Assembly (NCBI GenBank): GCA_021372585.1
Contig: JAJFUD010000084.1
Span: 39,316 to 103,315 of the forward strand
Direction of reading: 5' to 3'
Origin: a bacterium
Lineage (GTDB): Bacteria > Caldisericota > Caldisericia > UBA6126
DNA length: 64,000 nucleotides
How positions within the stretch are numbered: position 1 is the first letter of the stretch; every line of letters begins with the position of its first letter. This document shows, one piece after another, positions 11,601 to 20,983 of the stretch. The notes under the pieces were generated by a model. That model was not told where the DNA came from, did no database searches, and worked only from the letters and a program-made list of their open reading frames with translations. The translations under genes were made by a program, and so were the position numbers.

Positions 11601-12547
11601 TATCTGGCTCTCGCTTTTTCGATAGCACGGTTTACCTCTTCCGGATCAACTTTCACATTGTTATAGATAATCTCATAATGCACATGTGATTCTGTGGCAG
11701 TCCCGGAATGTCCTGCCTTCGCGATGATATCTCCTCGTCTGACGGTATCACCGACATTGACTAATAACTCTGAACAATGAGCATACAACGACTCTATTCC
11801 GTTCCGATGGTAGATCCTGATCATATATCCGTATCCGCCATTCCAGCCAGCTTCAACGACTCTGCCATCTCCGGTGGCTTTTAATCCATGACCATAAGGG
11901 ACAGAAATATCCACACCGGTATGGAAATCAGGCGTACCAAAAACCGGATGCCTGCGCCATCCAAACCCGGGACTAATATTATACGCATTACCATAGGGAT
12001 ACCCTATCGGCATTTTTTTCTGCTCCGCGATAAAATCATTCACAGCAAGCGAATAAATCTCTAAGTTGCGGGTGATTCCTTTAAGAGATTGATTTTGTAT
12101 AGATACTGCATCTTTAAGCTCATAAATTGCGGTAGGATTTAAAGTCAGATTTACAGAAGACAGACGTTGATTTTTGGTGTTGACAGCATATTGGTATTTA
12201 TTCTCTCTTAAAGAGAGTTTTTTTCTTGTTTCCTGGTCCATGTTTGCAATGCCGGAAGTCATATCCTTATTCGATTGGTGAATAGTATTAATCTCTGTTA
12301 AGGTATCCTGCATGACGGACAGTTCCTCAGAAAGCAGTTGCTGTTTTTCTTCTTCAGAAAAACTGGAAACGGCGATATAGTTTAGTTTTACCTGATGGAG
12401 TCTGGAAAAGAACTGAAAAGAAAAAAAGAGCAAAGTAAACAATGAAACACAAAGCAGATATATAAACAAAGGCGAAACCCGCAATATCTTTGTTCTGCCC
12501 CGTGAAGGGATAAAAACAATAGATATACCTTTACTTTTTGTCTGCAT
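11600..12547 (-). CDS. membrane-anchored M23 (LytM) peptidoglycan endopeptidase
   Basis: The 315-residue protein starts with a short cytoplasmic segment, a membrane helix (about residues 26-47), and a coiled-coil region (about 60-170), followed by a complete M23 domain (about 190-305). The zinc-site residues are all visible: His209 and Asp213 in HTGVD, His257 in YAH, and His288/His290 in HVH. It should cleave peptide crosslinks in the cell wall from the outside of the membrane. It is first in a three-gene operon with a degenerate paralogue and a bactofilin, so its activity may be localised by the filament and modulated by the dead paralogue (inference). Confidence 0.93.
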   Translation of the reverse strand: MQTKSKGISIVFIPSRGRTKILRVSPLFIYLLCVSLFTLLFFSFQFFSRLHQVKLNYIAVSSFSEEEKQQLLSEELSVMQDTLTEINTIHQSNKDMTSGIANMDQETRKKLSLRENKYQYAVNTKNQRLSSVNLTLNPTAIYELKDAVSIQNQSLKGITRNLEIYSLAVNDFIAEQKKMPIGYPYGNAYNISPGFGWRRHPVFGTPDFHTGVDISVPYGHGLKATGDGRVVEAGWNGGYGYMIRIYHRNGIESLYAHCSELLVNVGDTVRRGDIIAKAGHSGTATESHVHYEIIYNNVKVDPEEVNRAIEKARAR

Positions 12548-12600
12548 TCCCCTCTATCTTTCTATTCAAAAAACTGGATAAAAGCGTAAAACAGAGAAAC

Positions 12601-12646
12601 AAAAAGTCAAGGATTTTTAAAAAAAACCAAACACCTTGACTTTTTT
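12601..12646. terminator. rho-independent terminator, active in both directions
   Basis: Arms AAAAAGTCAAGG (12601-12612) and CCTTGACTTTTTT (12634-12646) flank a 21-base A-rich loop. On the minus strand the hairpin with its T run follows the ferredoxin gene and precedes the M23 operon, so it probably ends the cysteine desulfurase operon. Confidence 0.75.
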
Positions 12647-12657
12647 ATTCGACTTTT

Positions 12658-12840
12658 TTATTCTTCCATCTTGATGCATTCCAAAGGACATGCATCCACA
12701 CAAGCAGCACATCCAGTGCAAGTATCAGGACGTACTAAACTGGAGATGTCCTCTACTAATTCCAAAGAATTCGTAGGACAAGAATCTATACAAATTCCGC
12801 ATCCGGTACAACAATCCTTGTCAATTTTCGGTTTGGTCAT
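12658..12840 (-). CDS. 2[4Fe-4S] ferredoxin
   Basis: A 60-residue electron carrier with two clostridial-type cluster motifs: ligands C11, C14, C17, C21 and C41, C44, C47, C51, each CxxCxxCxxxCP. It overlaps the upstream IscU-like gene by four bases and is last in the cysteine desulfurase operon, so it may supply electrons for Fe-S assembly or be an early client of it. The size is normal for the family. Confidence 0.95.
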   Translation of the reverse strand: MTKPKIDKDCCTGCGICIDSCPTNSLELVEDISSLVRPDTCTGCAACVDACPLECIKMEE

Positions 12841-13271
12841 TTTTCCCTCCCATTTTCATTAGTGGTATTTATACCTTGTTTATTTTCTTTTTTCAATAGA
12901 GTGTCCGAATGCTTCGATAAATAGTCTTCTATGGCTTTATGCAATGCATCCGCACCTAAATTGGAGCAGTGGTATTTCTGTTCCGGTAAACCTCCTAAGG
13001 CTTCCGCTACCATATTATTAGTCAGATGACTCGCCTCCTCGAGTGTTTTTCCTATGGCTAACTCTGAAATCATTGAAGAGACAGCGATAGCTGCGCCACA
13101 TCCAAAAGTTTGGTACTTTACATCGGTTATGGTGTGATCCTTCACTTTGATATAAAATGTCATCATATCGCCACAGACCGGATTACCTACCTCTCCTACC
13201 CCGTCAGCATTGTCAATCACACCAACATTTCTGGGATTTCGGAAATGATCCATCACTTTTTCTGTATACAC
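12837..13271 (-). CDS. iscU: Fe-S cluster assembly scaffold, IscU/NifU N-terminal type
   Basis: The 144-residue protein matches the IscU fold along its length (about residues 1-122). The three cluster cysteines C33, C58 and C102 and the conserved Asp35 (CGD) are present, and the 18-21-residue insertion that marks SufU is absent. The last 20 residues are polar and probably disordered. It lies three bases after the cysteine desulfurase gene and overlaps the ferredoxin gene, forming a minimal assembly operon without hscA, hscB or iscA. Confidence 0.93.
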   Translation of the reverse strand: MYTEKVMDHFRNPRNVGVIDNADGVGEVGNPVCGDMMTFYIKVKDHTITDVKYQTFGCGAAIAVSSMISELAIGKTLEEASHLTNNMVAEALGGLPEQKYHCSNLGADALHKAIEDYLSKHSDTLLKKENKQGINTTNENGREK

Positions 13272-13274
13272 ACG

Positions 13275-14447
13275 TTACCTCGCTTCTTGTTTTTTTGATT
13301 TAAATAAAGGGGATATCGCACGAAGATCTCCCACCACTTTTGGTAAAACATCCAAAAATCTATCTATATCTTCCCGAGAATTCTCCTGTCCCAATGTGAT
13401 ACGTAAGGAACCCTGAGAAGCTACTGCATCCAACCCTATGGCTTGTAAGACATGGGAAATTTTCAGGGAATGTGAACTGCAAGCAGAGCCGGTGGAAACA
13501 GCAAATCCGGCATCATCCAAGTATAACAATAAAGATTCCCCTTCGACATATCGAACAGAAAGATGAATGTTATTCGGCAACCGATCTGTCAGAGATCCAT
13601 TGATCCGAATATCTTCTACTCTTTTGGGTAATTCTGTCAGAAGATAATCACGCAATTTTTTTACCGAAGTGATTCTTTCTTGCATTTCGTTCATAGCCAA
13701 CTCGGCAGCTTTCCCAGCTCCTACGATACCGGGTGTATTATACGTACCGGACCGCTTGCCGTGTTCTTGCTCTCCGCCATCCATCCAAGCAACGATAGGG
13801 GTACCTTTCCGAACGTATAAAGCACCGACCCCTTTAGGGCCATAAAATTTGTGGGCAGAGAGAGACAACATATCACAACCCAGCTCTTCCACATTCACCG
13901 GGTAGTTACCAACCACCTGGACAGCATCCGTGTGCATCAACACCCCGGCTTCTCTGGCAATCGAAGAAATCTCCCGAATCGGCTGTATGGTGCCAATTTC
14001 ATTGTTTGCCAACATCACGGAAATCAAAAAAGTATCCGGTTGTATCGCTTTTTTTACGGAATCCGGATCTACTTTGCCGATCGAGTCAACCGGTAAAACT
14101 GTTAAGGTGTATCCCATTTTCTCCATCGCTTTCGCTGTAAACAACACCGCATGGTGTTCTATAGCGGATACGATCAGGTGTTTCTTTTTCGATATGACAC
14201 CGGTTCCTTTTAAAGCGGTATTATCCGATTCAGTTCCCCCGGATGTAAAAATAATCTCTTTAGAGGAAGCGCCAATTAAGGCAGCCAATTGAGATCTTGC
14301 CCTTTCTATCGCCTGGGCGGCAGCCTGTCCCTCCTGATGTAAACTGGATGCATTCCCGTATTGTTGGTTAAAAAATGGAAGCATCGTTTCCAACACTTCC
14401 GGACGCGTCGGAGTGGTAGCAGCATGATCAAAATACGTTCTCTTCAT
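13275..14447 (-). CDS. iscS: cysteine desulfurase, NifS/IscS family
   Basis: This PLP enzyme converts cysteine to alanine and passes persulfide sulfur to the scaffold encoded next. The 390-residue protein begins with YFDHAATTPTRPEV, typical of the family, has the PLP lysine in SLSAHKFYGPKG, and carries the mobile catalytic-cysteine loop STGSACSSHS near residue 325. Two adjacent ATG codons are possible (14450, overlapping the upstream stop, and 14447); the second has better spacing from AAGGAG. Confidence 0.95.
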   Translation of the reverse strand: MKRTYFDHAATTPTRPEVLETMLPFFNQQYGNASSLHQEGQAAAQAIERARSQLAALIGASSKEIIFTSGGTESDNTALKGTGVISKKKHLIVSAIEHHAVLFTAKAMEKMGYTLTVLPVDSIGKVDPDSVKKAIQPDTFLISVMLANNEIGTIQPIREISSIAREAGVLMHTDAVQVVGNYPVNVEELGCDMLSLSAHKFYGPKGVGALYVRKGTPIVAWMDGGEQEHGKRSGTYNTPGIVGAGKAAELAMNEMQERITSVKKLRDYLLTELPKRVEDIRINGSLTDRLPNNIHLSVRYVEGESLLLYLDDAGFAVSTGSACSSHSLKISHVLQAIGLDAVASQGSLRITLGQENSREDIDRFLDVLPKVVGDLRAISPLFKSKKQEAR

Positions 14448-14449
14448 CA

Positions 14450-15613
14450 TTATCTCCTTAAGCTGATTTCAGCCCAATATCCATTTTGAAAAACCAGTTT
14501 TCCTTCCCGAATAGATAAGATATCAATCGATTTTAAGGCTAAACCATCCTGGTCAAATCCAATAAACCCCGTATTGTATCTATCCCTTCTCTCGGTTTTC
14601 CAACCTTTACAATCAATAAACCAATCTCTTTGTTTTTGGTTCTCTTTTCTTTGAACCAAATCGGCAATCAACATGATTTCGTCAAATCCTAATGCGGCAT
14701 AATAATCGGGTTCCTGGTTAAATTCAGTTTGGTACTGCTGATAAAAAGCACTATCCAGAAAAGCCTTCTTCTTTTCATAAAACACTGAAAAACAATTCAT
14801 ATTCTCATACAATCCTGGATTTTCCAGTAAAGCATCCTCTCTGGGAGGTCTGCCCAAAAAGACCATCGGAAAGGAAACAAACACTTGTTTCATAGTAGAC
14901 AACACGGTTTCAAACTGGTTAGGATCCACGCAAATCAATACAATCTCCGGGTCCCACATTTTCATGGTGACCAGAATTCGGTTGAAATCAATCTTGGGTG
15001 CATTACCATTAAATTGATTCCGGGAAATGTACAAGCCGATCAAACTAGCTTCCTGTCCAAAACCATCCGCCATCTGTTTATTCGACAAAGTACTCTCATC
15101 AAACAAGACAGATACTTTATTTTTCTTCAAGTAAAAATAAAAATACCGAGCGATTAATTTCCCTACATTAAAAGGATTTTGATTAAATACACGGACAGAA
15201 CTTACATTTTCAACCAATGTATCGTCGTAACAATCAGTTATAAAAGGGATTTGATACGTTTCCGAGATGTATTTCGCTACCTGAGCACATTCTGTTGAGG
15301 GTACACCAAGAAAAAGATCCGTCCTTTCCCGGTTGTTTCGAAATGCATTGGCTGTTTTCTCCGGAAGGTTCATCGTATCTATATCCGCATTTAAATGAAC
15401 CCGATAAGGCAGGTTCATTTTATCCACCTTCATCAGCCCGATCGTTCTCCCCTGCATTAAAGATTGGTGAATGTCTTTTAGATGCGAACTTTGATCTTCA
15501 GCAATCAAAACCTGGATAACCTCTTTTTTGGAACAAGAAGAGGAAAGGATCATTAAACCTATCATCCAAAAACATATCAACCGTCTATGCCGCAAAATTA
15601 GGAGCCTTCCCAT
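14450..15613 (-). CDS. periplasmic-binding-protein-like lipoprotein or secreted protein
   Basis: The 387-residue protein has a signal sequence ending in LSSSC (about residue 27), a possible but weak lipobox, and a body that resembles the branched-chain amino-acid/type I periplasmic-binding fold: alternating alpha/beta with phrases such as RILVTMKMWDPEIVLICVDP and the tail GFIGFDQDGLALKSIDILSIREGKL. No permease or ATPase gene lies nearby, so the ligand and the transport role are unknown. The start overlaps the end of the upstream TadG-like gene by 16 bases, suggesting one operon with it and with the desulfurase genes. Confidence 0.6.
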   Translation of the reverse strand: MGRLLILRHRRLICFWMIGLMILSSSCSKKEVIQVLIAEDQSSHLKDIHQSLMQGRTIGLMKVDKMNLPYRVHLNADIDTMNLPEKTANAFRNNRERTDLFLGVPSTECAQVAKYISETYQIPFITDCYDDTLVENVSSVRVFNQNPFNVGKLIARYFYFYLKKNKVSVLFDESTLSNKQMADGFGQEASLIGLYISRNQFNGNAPKIDFNRILVTMKMWDPEIVLICVDPNQFETVLSTMKQVFVSFPMVFLGRPPREDALLENPGLYENMNCFSVFYEKKKAFLDSAFYQQYQTEFNQEPDYYAALGFDEIMLIADLVQRKENQKQRDWFIDCKGWKTERRDRYNTGFIGFDQDGLALKSIDILSIREGKLVFQNGYWAEISLRR

Positions 15614-17193
15614 CTGACTATCGGTGCAGAGAAGATCTGTGAGAGATAATCCAGCATCTCTGTATCCGGCATCAGTACGTCAACCGTGATGGAAGGGGCA
15701 TTGGAAACCATACTTGGTAAAGCCGCTAAATTATCGTAGCAATTGACAATATCTTCTGAAATCATGTTGGAAAAAGTTAGAAAATCATTTAGCGTGGAGG
15801 ATTCCAAATGATCATACACGATTTCAGGTATTTCTTGAAAATAATAAGGCACATTGTGACCGCTGGCATGATTAATATTAAAGAACTTACACACTCCCAA
15901 CAAGTGGGTCAGGTTAGAGCTGAACTCTGTACCAGCATCGATCAGAGTTTGGTAAGTCGTTCGAAGATCTTGCCAGAATGCCTCTTCTGAACCGAAAATA
16001 TCTTCCAGAGAAAGGGTATTATAAAAAGAATCTATCCCGGTTTGCGTCGAATAATCAATCCCTTTTGCATCAGCGATATCCTGATAGGATTCCTGCTCCA
16101 GCAAATTCAAGGCATGCAAAGAGCCCATCACAGGATTTGACTTGTATTCGCCCGAACCGATATCCAGAACATCCAGCAATCTAGCTTCCTCACAAAATTC
16201 CAACATATAGTTACAATCGGCGACCAGGGTATCCCAGGCGCTTTTTAGGTCTTGTATATCCTCAGCAGATGGGTGTTTTTTTTTCGCAATTTGATGTAAG
16301 GTCTCGATTAGATCACTATTTTCGTTATTAATCAGTTCCAGGCTAGCTACAACCGAATCTGCCGGTTCAAATTCTGCATCGACATCCTCCCTATTATAGG
16401 GGTAGGCATAGGCAAATGCGACCAATTTTCCGGTTTTTGTGGAAGCCAACGAAGAGAGCATGGAACTGAATAACGTCTCGGGGGAGTGAATTAATTCAAT
16501 ACAAGCAAGACCGATCGAGGTATGAAAAGCTCCGGCGTCTAGTTCGTCTGTGTTTTCGACCAGAAATATCATCCTGTCATCTTTTAAGCCTATTTTCCAA
16601 TGATAAGAAGCATAGTTTGCGTCAGTATAAGATAAGACTGCCCCCCGGTTAATAATCATCTCTGATGGTATCAGCAGAGACATTTGATTATCTGATGGAA
16701 AAGTGGAGATAGTCAGGTTTCTTTCCTCGACTGCTTTGGCATATAGAAGCGCGTCTAAAATCAGGTATTGCTGAGCCAAAGCATAGGTGGAATCTTCCAC
16801 AATACCTTTTTTGTCAACATGGGCGATATGGTTCTTGACCGGTATAATATTACCGATAGAATGATCAGTAGCCAGCAAATCGGCTGTAGCGTCATATCCC
16901 GGAACTACCTGATGTACATATTGGGCGCCTTCCAGGATATACTCCCAAGTGGTGCCGATTTCCCAGGACAACGCTATTAGTAAATCCAAATTAGCGATCT
17001 GTTGAAAGCTTTCCAAGCCGCTTTTCCTTGATAAAGCTCCCGCTAATGCAGCTGCATCAGTGACCTGCCTGACTTTCTGTTTCGCTACCAATAGCATCTG
17101 GAGGTTATAAGCGGAAAGGGCCACGACTAAGACCAACACGATTGAAACTGCGATTAAAATAACCGACTGCCCTTTTTCATCACGATTAAACAA
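15598..17193 (-). CDS. TadE/TadG-like (Flp pilus-assembly-type) membrane-anchored protein
   Basis: After a short GQSVILIAVSIVLVLVV segment, the sequence continues NLQMLLVAKQKVRQVTDAAALAGA, the hallmark of the TadG/TadE N-terminal pseudopilin-like helix. The remaining roughly 480 residues are unique, acidic and presumably outside the membrane. The frame is open back to an ATG at 17301, but that adds an unlikely polar 36-residue leader; I chose TTG at 17193 because AAGGAG lies upstream, although its 11-base spacing is long. No other tad genes are nearby, so it may be an orphan surface protein, not part of a pilus. Confidence 0.65.
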   Translation of the reverse strand: MFNRDEKGQSVILIAVSIVLVLVVALSAYNLQMLLVAKQKVRQVTDAAALAGALSRKSGLESFQQIANLDLLIALSWEIGTTWEYILEGAQYVHQVVPGYDATADLLATDHSIGNIIPVKNHIAHVDKKGIVEDSTYALAQQYLILDALLYAKAVEERNLTISTFPSDNQMSLLIPSEMIINRGAVLSYTDANYASYHWKIGLKDDRMIFLVENTDELDAGAFHTSIGLACIELIHSPETLFSSMLSSLASTKTGKLVAFAYAYPYNREDVDAEFEPADSVVASLELINNENSDLIETLHQIAKKKHPSAEDIQDLKSAWDTLVADCNYMLEFCEEARLLDVLDIGSGEYKSNPVMGSLHALNLLEQESYQDIADAKGIDYSTQTGIDSFYNTLSLEDIFGSEEAFWQDLRTTYQTLIDAGTEFSSNLTHLLGVCKFFNINHASGHNVPYYFQEIPEIVYDHLESSTLNDFLTFSNMISEDIVNCYDNLAALPSMVSNAPSITVDVLMPDTEMLDYLSQIFSAPIVRWEGS

Positions 17194-17355
17194 ATCTGTA
17201 TACACTCCTTCGCTTTCTTTGATGGAAATATAGAACATTTCAGTCAGTTTGCAATATATCTTTCTGAAAAAGAGACAAAAAAGTTGCTTACAACCTTCCA
17301 TGTTTTATAATGCTTACTGGGAGTAATTCCCAATATAACCGTGAAAGGGATAGAT

Positions 17356-18276
17356 ATGAGCAATGAAAGAAGAGAAGAAGCTAAGACGTTGCTATCTCGA
17401 ACTTCTTATCCGCTTTTTCCCATAAAGCAGTTTCCATTTTCTCCATCCAATGAAGATATAATCAATTTTGCCAAACAAATCAGGAGAGATATCATTCTTT
17501 CCACCTATGCGGCCGGTTCAGGTCATCCAGGTGGATCTCTGTCATCTGCAGATTTATTAAGTGTTTTGTTCCTGGATGTGATGAGACATAGATCGAACGA
17601 TCCGAAATGGGTAGACCGCGATTATATCATATTTTCAAAAGGGCATGTTTCTCCCTTGCTATACTCTCTGCTATCCGAAACTGGTTATTTTCCAAGAGAA
17701 CTTTTAGCTACTTTCAGGGATTTTGCATCCCCTCTACAGGGTCATCCGAGCAACTTGTGGCTTGAATCGGTGGAGGTCAGTACCGGGTCATTGGGACAAG
17801 GCCTTTCCGTTGGTGTGGGTTTAGCGCTGGCATTAAAGAAAAAACAGAGCGATCAACGGGTATATGTTCTCTGTGGAGATGGAGAATCACAGGAAGGTCA
17901 GATCTGGGAAGCCGTTATGAGTGCTGCGCATTACAGGCTCAACCACCTTACCCTGATTTATGACTATAACAATCTTGAAATCGACGGCTGGGTAGAGGAT
18001 GTCATGGGAGTGGCTCCCGTAAAAGAAAAATTCGAAGCCTTTAACTGGCATGTCATTGAGACAGATGGACACAGCATTCCAGCCATAAGAGAGGCTTTCT
18101 CAACATCGCAGCGTGCAACCGAAAGACCATCCGTACTGGTAGCCCGAACCATTAAAGGCAAAGGAGTCAGTTTCATGGAAAACCAGGCAGATTGGCACGG
18201 CAAAGCACCAAATAAAGAACAAATGCAACAAGCATTAGAAGAAATTGATAAGGAGGATCTGAACCACAAATGTTAA
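17356..18276 (+). CDS. transketolase, N-terminal (thiamine diphosphate) subunit
   Basis: This half binds thiamine diphosphate: the motif GDGESQEGQIWEA followed by DYNNLEIDG is intact, as is the early AGSGHPGGSLSSADLL block. The partner half is at 3430-4380. The frame opens at GTG 17341, but AAAGGGA sits six bases before ATG 17356, so I use that start. It overlaps gcvT by seven bases and opens a four-gene plus-strand run. The length of about 306 residues is slightly longer than typical N-terminal halves because of an N-terminal extension. Confidence 0.93.
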   Translation: MSNERREEAKTLLSRTSYPLFPIKQFPFSPSNEDIINFAKQIRRDIILSTYAAGSGHPGGSLSSADLLSVLFLDVMRHRSNDPKWVDRDYIIFSKGHVSPLLYSLLSETGYFPRELLATFRDFASPLQGHPSNLWLESVEVSTGSLGQGLSVGVGLALALKKKQSDQRVYVLCGDGESQEGQIWEAVMSAAHYRLNHLTLIYDYNNLEIDGWVEDVMGVAPVKEKFEAFNWHVIETDGHSIPAIREAFSTSQRATERPSVLVARTIKGKGVSFMENQADWHGKAPNKEQMQQALEEIDKEDLNHKC

Positions 18277-19391
18277 CCATGAAAAGAACGCCATTATACG
18301 AATCTCATAAAGAATTAGGCGCTAATATTGTCCCTTTTGCCGGATATGAGATGCCTTTAGTGTACACCACCATGATTGAGGAACATATGGCAGTCAGAAA
18401 TGTTGCCGGTCTCTTTGATGTATCTCATATGGGCGAGATATCTATCCAAGGTCGTGATGCCATTCTTTTTACGAACTATCTGATCACAAACCAAACAACC
18501 GACATGCAGGATGGGGATATTAAGTATTCTCCCTTATGCTATGAAGATGGAGGAGAAGTAGATGACCTGTTGGCTTACCGATTAACGGAAACGCATATGC
18601 TGTTGGTTGTCAATGCTTCTAACACTGAGAAAGACTTTCTTCATATCCTGTCCATACATGAGCTACACCCTGAATTTCAGGTCGAAATAACCAACCGATC
18701 CGACCAATATGGGCAAGTTGCTTTCCAAGGGCCTGAGGCAGAAACAATTTTGCAAACACTAACCAATTTCGACCTTACACAATTCAAGGTGTTCACTTGT
18801 CATGAGATAGAGATTGCCGGCGTGAAGACTATCACCTCCAGAACCGGCTACACAGGCGAAGACGGATTCGAGATATTGGCTTCCAACCATGATATTGTTA
18901 CAATCTGGAATGCCATTTTAGGAGCCGGTCAAACAAAAGGCGTCCTCCCATGCGGATTGGGATCGCGCGATACTTTACGTTTCGAAGTTTGCCTCTGGCT
19001 CTATGGAAATGATATCGATAAAACCACCAATCCGTTGGAAGCCGGACAGACTTTTGCCGTAAAACTGGAAAAATCTTTTGTCGGATCCGACATATTAAGT
19101 GCCATTTCCAAACAGGGGCCAACAAGAAAACTGACCTGTTTTGAACTGGATGGCAAAATGATCCCGCGTCATGGTATGGAAATATTCCACCAGGGAAAGC
19201 CCGTTGGATATGTCACCTCGGGAAGCTATTGTCCAAAGATTAACCGTATCGCTGCTATGGGATATATTCCTGCTGATTTATTCGCCATCGGATCCTCCCT
19301 GGATATCCAGATCAGGGGGAAAATGGTTCCGGCACTTATGGTGAAAAAACCTTTTTATAAAGGCACTTCAGGCAGAAAAGATCGAAGATAA
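18270..19391 (+). CDS. gcvT: glycine cleavage system T-protein (aminomethyltransferase)
   Basis: GcvT releases ammonia from the aminomethyl-lipoyl H-protein and transfers the one-carbon unit to tetrahydrofolate. The 373-residue protein shows the family blocks [39 protein letters not shown] and the folate-binding region [11 protein letters not shown]. The start ATG follows AAGGAGG with a slightly long spacer and overlaps the transketolase gene. The H, PA and PB genes are about 18 kb away on the other strand. The nearby folate cluster is a natural partner because tetrahydrofolate is the acceptor. Confidence 0.95.
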   Translation: MLTMKRTPLYESHKELGANIVPFAGYEMPLVYTTMIEEHMAVRNVAGLFDVSHMGEISIQGRDAILFTNYLITNQTTDMQDGDIKYSPLCYEDGGEVDDLLAYRLTETHMLLVVNASNTEKDFLHILSIHELHPEFQVEITNRSDQYGQVAFQGPEAETILQTLTNFDLTQFKVFTCHEIEIAGVKTITSRTGYTGEDGFEILASNHDIVTIWNAILGAGQTKGVLPCGLGSRDTLRFEVCLWLYGNDIDKTTNPLEAGQTFAVKLEKSFVGSDILSAISKQGPTRKLTCFELDGKMIPRHGMEIFHQGKPVGYVTSGSYCPKINRIAAMGYIPADLFAIGSSLDIQIRGKMVPALMVKKPFYKGTSGRKDRR

Positions 19392-19425
19392 AAAATATAA
19401 CAACATTTTCTGAAGGGAGAGTAGC

Positions 19426-20616
19426 ATGAAGATTTCAAACAGAGCTCAGAATGCGACCGCAGAAGGAGCTTTTGAAGTTTTAGCTAAAGCTAAAGCTTTA
19501 GAACGGGAAAAAGGGATTCGAGTCATCCATCTTGAGATTGGAGAGCCGGATTTTGCCACCCCTAAAGGCATTATTGATACCTGTAAAGCTGCTTTAGACA
19601 GAGGAGAGACTCATTATACCCCCGCTGCCGGTATTCCGGAATTACGCGAAGCCGTAGCTTCTTATGTTTCAAAAACCAGGCATATGGATGTTGATTCTAG
19701 TAATGTATTGATCAGCGCCGGCGGCAAACTCCTTATATTCTCCACTTGCATGGCTTTTCTGGAGGAGGGGGATGAAGCGATTTACCCTGATCCGGGCTAT
19801 CCTCCTTATAAGTCAGCCATCAAACTGGCTGGCGGAAAACCCGTTCCTCTGCCCCTTCAGGAAGAAGATGAATATAGGATTGATATCGATTTATTAGCCA
19901 AACTGATCACTCCCAAAACAAGATTGATTATCCTCAATTCTCCTCAGAATCCAACCGGTGGTATTCTGCAAGCCGATGACCTGGAAAAGATTGCTAAAGT
20001 GATTCTGCCCTCGAATGCAGTGGTTTTTTCAGATGAGATTTATTCTCACTTGATTTATACACAAGAACCACACATTTCCATTGCTACGATGCCCGGCATG
20101 AGAGACCGCACCATTATTATGGATGGTTGGTCAAAAACCTATGCCATGACCGGATGGCGTTTAGCCTATGGCATCATTCCTGATGAGTTTATGATTCCGA
20201 TGACAAAAATCATCAATAATACTGTCTCGTGCACCTCACCTTTTATTCAGTTTGCCGGCATTAACGCTCTGAATGGCAATAATCCTGAAATTGCAATGAT
20301 GTATCATGAATTTAAATCCAGAAGGGATTTAATCACCACTCTCATTAATGATATTCCCGGCATGAAGATGATGAAACCGAACGGGGCCTTCTATGCTTAT
20401 CCCAATGTCAAAGAAGTACTGAAAAAAACAGGTCTTTCTTCCAAAGGTCTTGCGGAACACCTTCTCTATGAAGCCGGCGTAGCTTGTTTAGGCGGCAGTG
20501 TATTTGGTGATACCGGTGAAGGGTATTTACGATTCTCCTATGCCAATTCTGCCGACAATTTACAGGAGGCAATGAGAAGAATCAAACAAGTATTTGTGAA
20601 GGATTTCGGCTTATAA
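19426..20616 (+). CDS. PLP-dependent aminotransferase, class I (aspartate-aminotransferase-like)
   Basis: The 396-residue protein is a fold-type I aminotransferase: substrate-side motif IGEPDFATP, NPTGG, SDEIYSHLIY and the PLP lysine K237 in GWSKTYAMTGWRLAYG are all present, with the C-terminal substrate arginine in YLRFSYAN. The exact substrate (aspartate, alanine, aromatic or other) cannot be read from sequence; the AspC-like subgroup is most similar. GAAGGGAGA precedes the ATG. It lies between gcvT and the folate genes on the same strand. Confidence 0.88.
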   Translation: MKISNRAQNATAEGAFEVLAKAKALEREKGIRVIHLEIGEPDFATPKGIIDTCKAALDRGETHYTPAAGIPELREAVASYVSKTRHMDVDSSNVLISAGGKLLIFSTCMAFLEEGDEAIYPDPGYPPYKSAIKLAGGKPVPLPLQEEDEYRIDIDLLAKLITPKTRLIILNSPQNPTGGILQADDLEKIAKVILPSNAVVFSDEIYSHLIYTQEPHISIATMPGMRDRTIIMDGWSKTYAMTGWRLAYGIIPDEFMIPMTKIINNTVSCTSPFIQFAGINALNGNNPEIAMMYHEFKSRRDLITTLINDIPGMKMMKPNGAFYAYPNVKEVLKKTGLSSKGLAEHLLYEAGVACLGGSVFGDTGEGYLRFSYANSADNLQEAMRRIKQVFVKDFGL

Positions 20617-20623
20617 TTCCCTG

Positions 20624-20983
20624 ATGCTGTTAAAAAAAGACTTTACTTTTGATGCGGCTCATTTTCTACCGGATTATCACGGTAAATGTGAGAATTTGCA
20701 CGGACATACTTATTTTTTATCCGTGACGGTAAAAGGAATTCCCGGACCCGATGGATTGATCGTTGATTTTAAAACATTTGATCATCTTGTCCGGGAACAA
20801 ATTTTATGCCACTTGGATCATCAGGATCTGAATGTGCGGTTCCCGAATCCTTCTACCGAGATGATCGCCCAATGGGTATATAACAAGATGGAAGTCATTT
20901 GCCAATCCAATCCTTATCAGCTCTATGAAGTATCCCTCTCTGAATCGGGCACTTCTCATATTATTATTCGAAAAGATGAGTGA
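20624..20983 (+). CDS. 6-pyruvoyltetrahydropterin synthase paralogue, PTPS-III-like (FolB bypass)
   Basis: The 119-residue protein has the PTPS/QueD zinc site: His13 (DAAHFL), His26 and His28 in LHGHTY. The catalytic Cys22 is followed directly by Glu23 (CENLHGH). In PTPS-III enzymes a glutamate replaces or accompanies this cysteine, and they convert dihydroneopterin triphosphate directly to 6-hydroxymethyl-dihydropterin, replacing dihydroneopterin aldolase (FolB). Here it is followed by folE2, folP and folK with no folB, which fits that role exactly. A pure QueD (queuosine) function is the alternative, but no queuosine genes are nearby. It overlaps folE2 by eight bases. Confidence 0.88.
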   Translation: MLLKKDFTFDAAHFLPDYHGKCENLHGHTYFLSVTVKGIPGPDGLIVDFKTFDHLVREQILCHLDHQDLNVRFPNPSTEMIAQWVYNKMEVICQSNPYQLYEVSLSESGTSHIIIRKDE

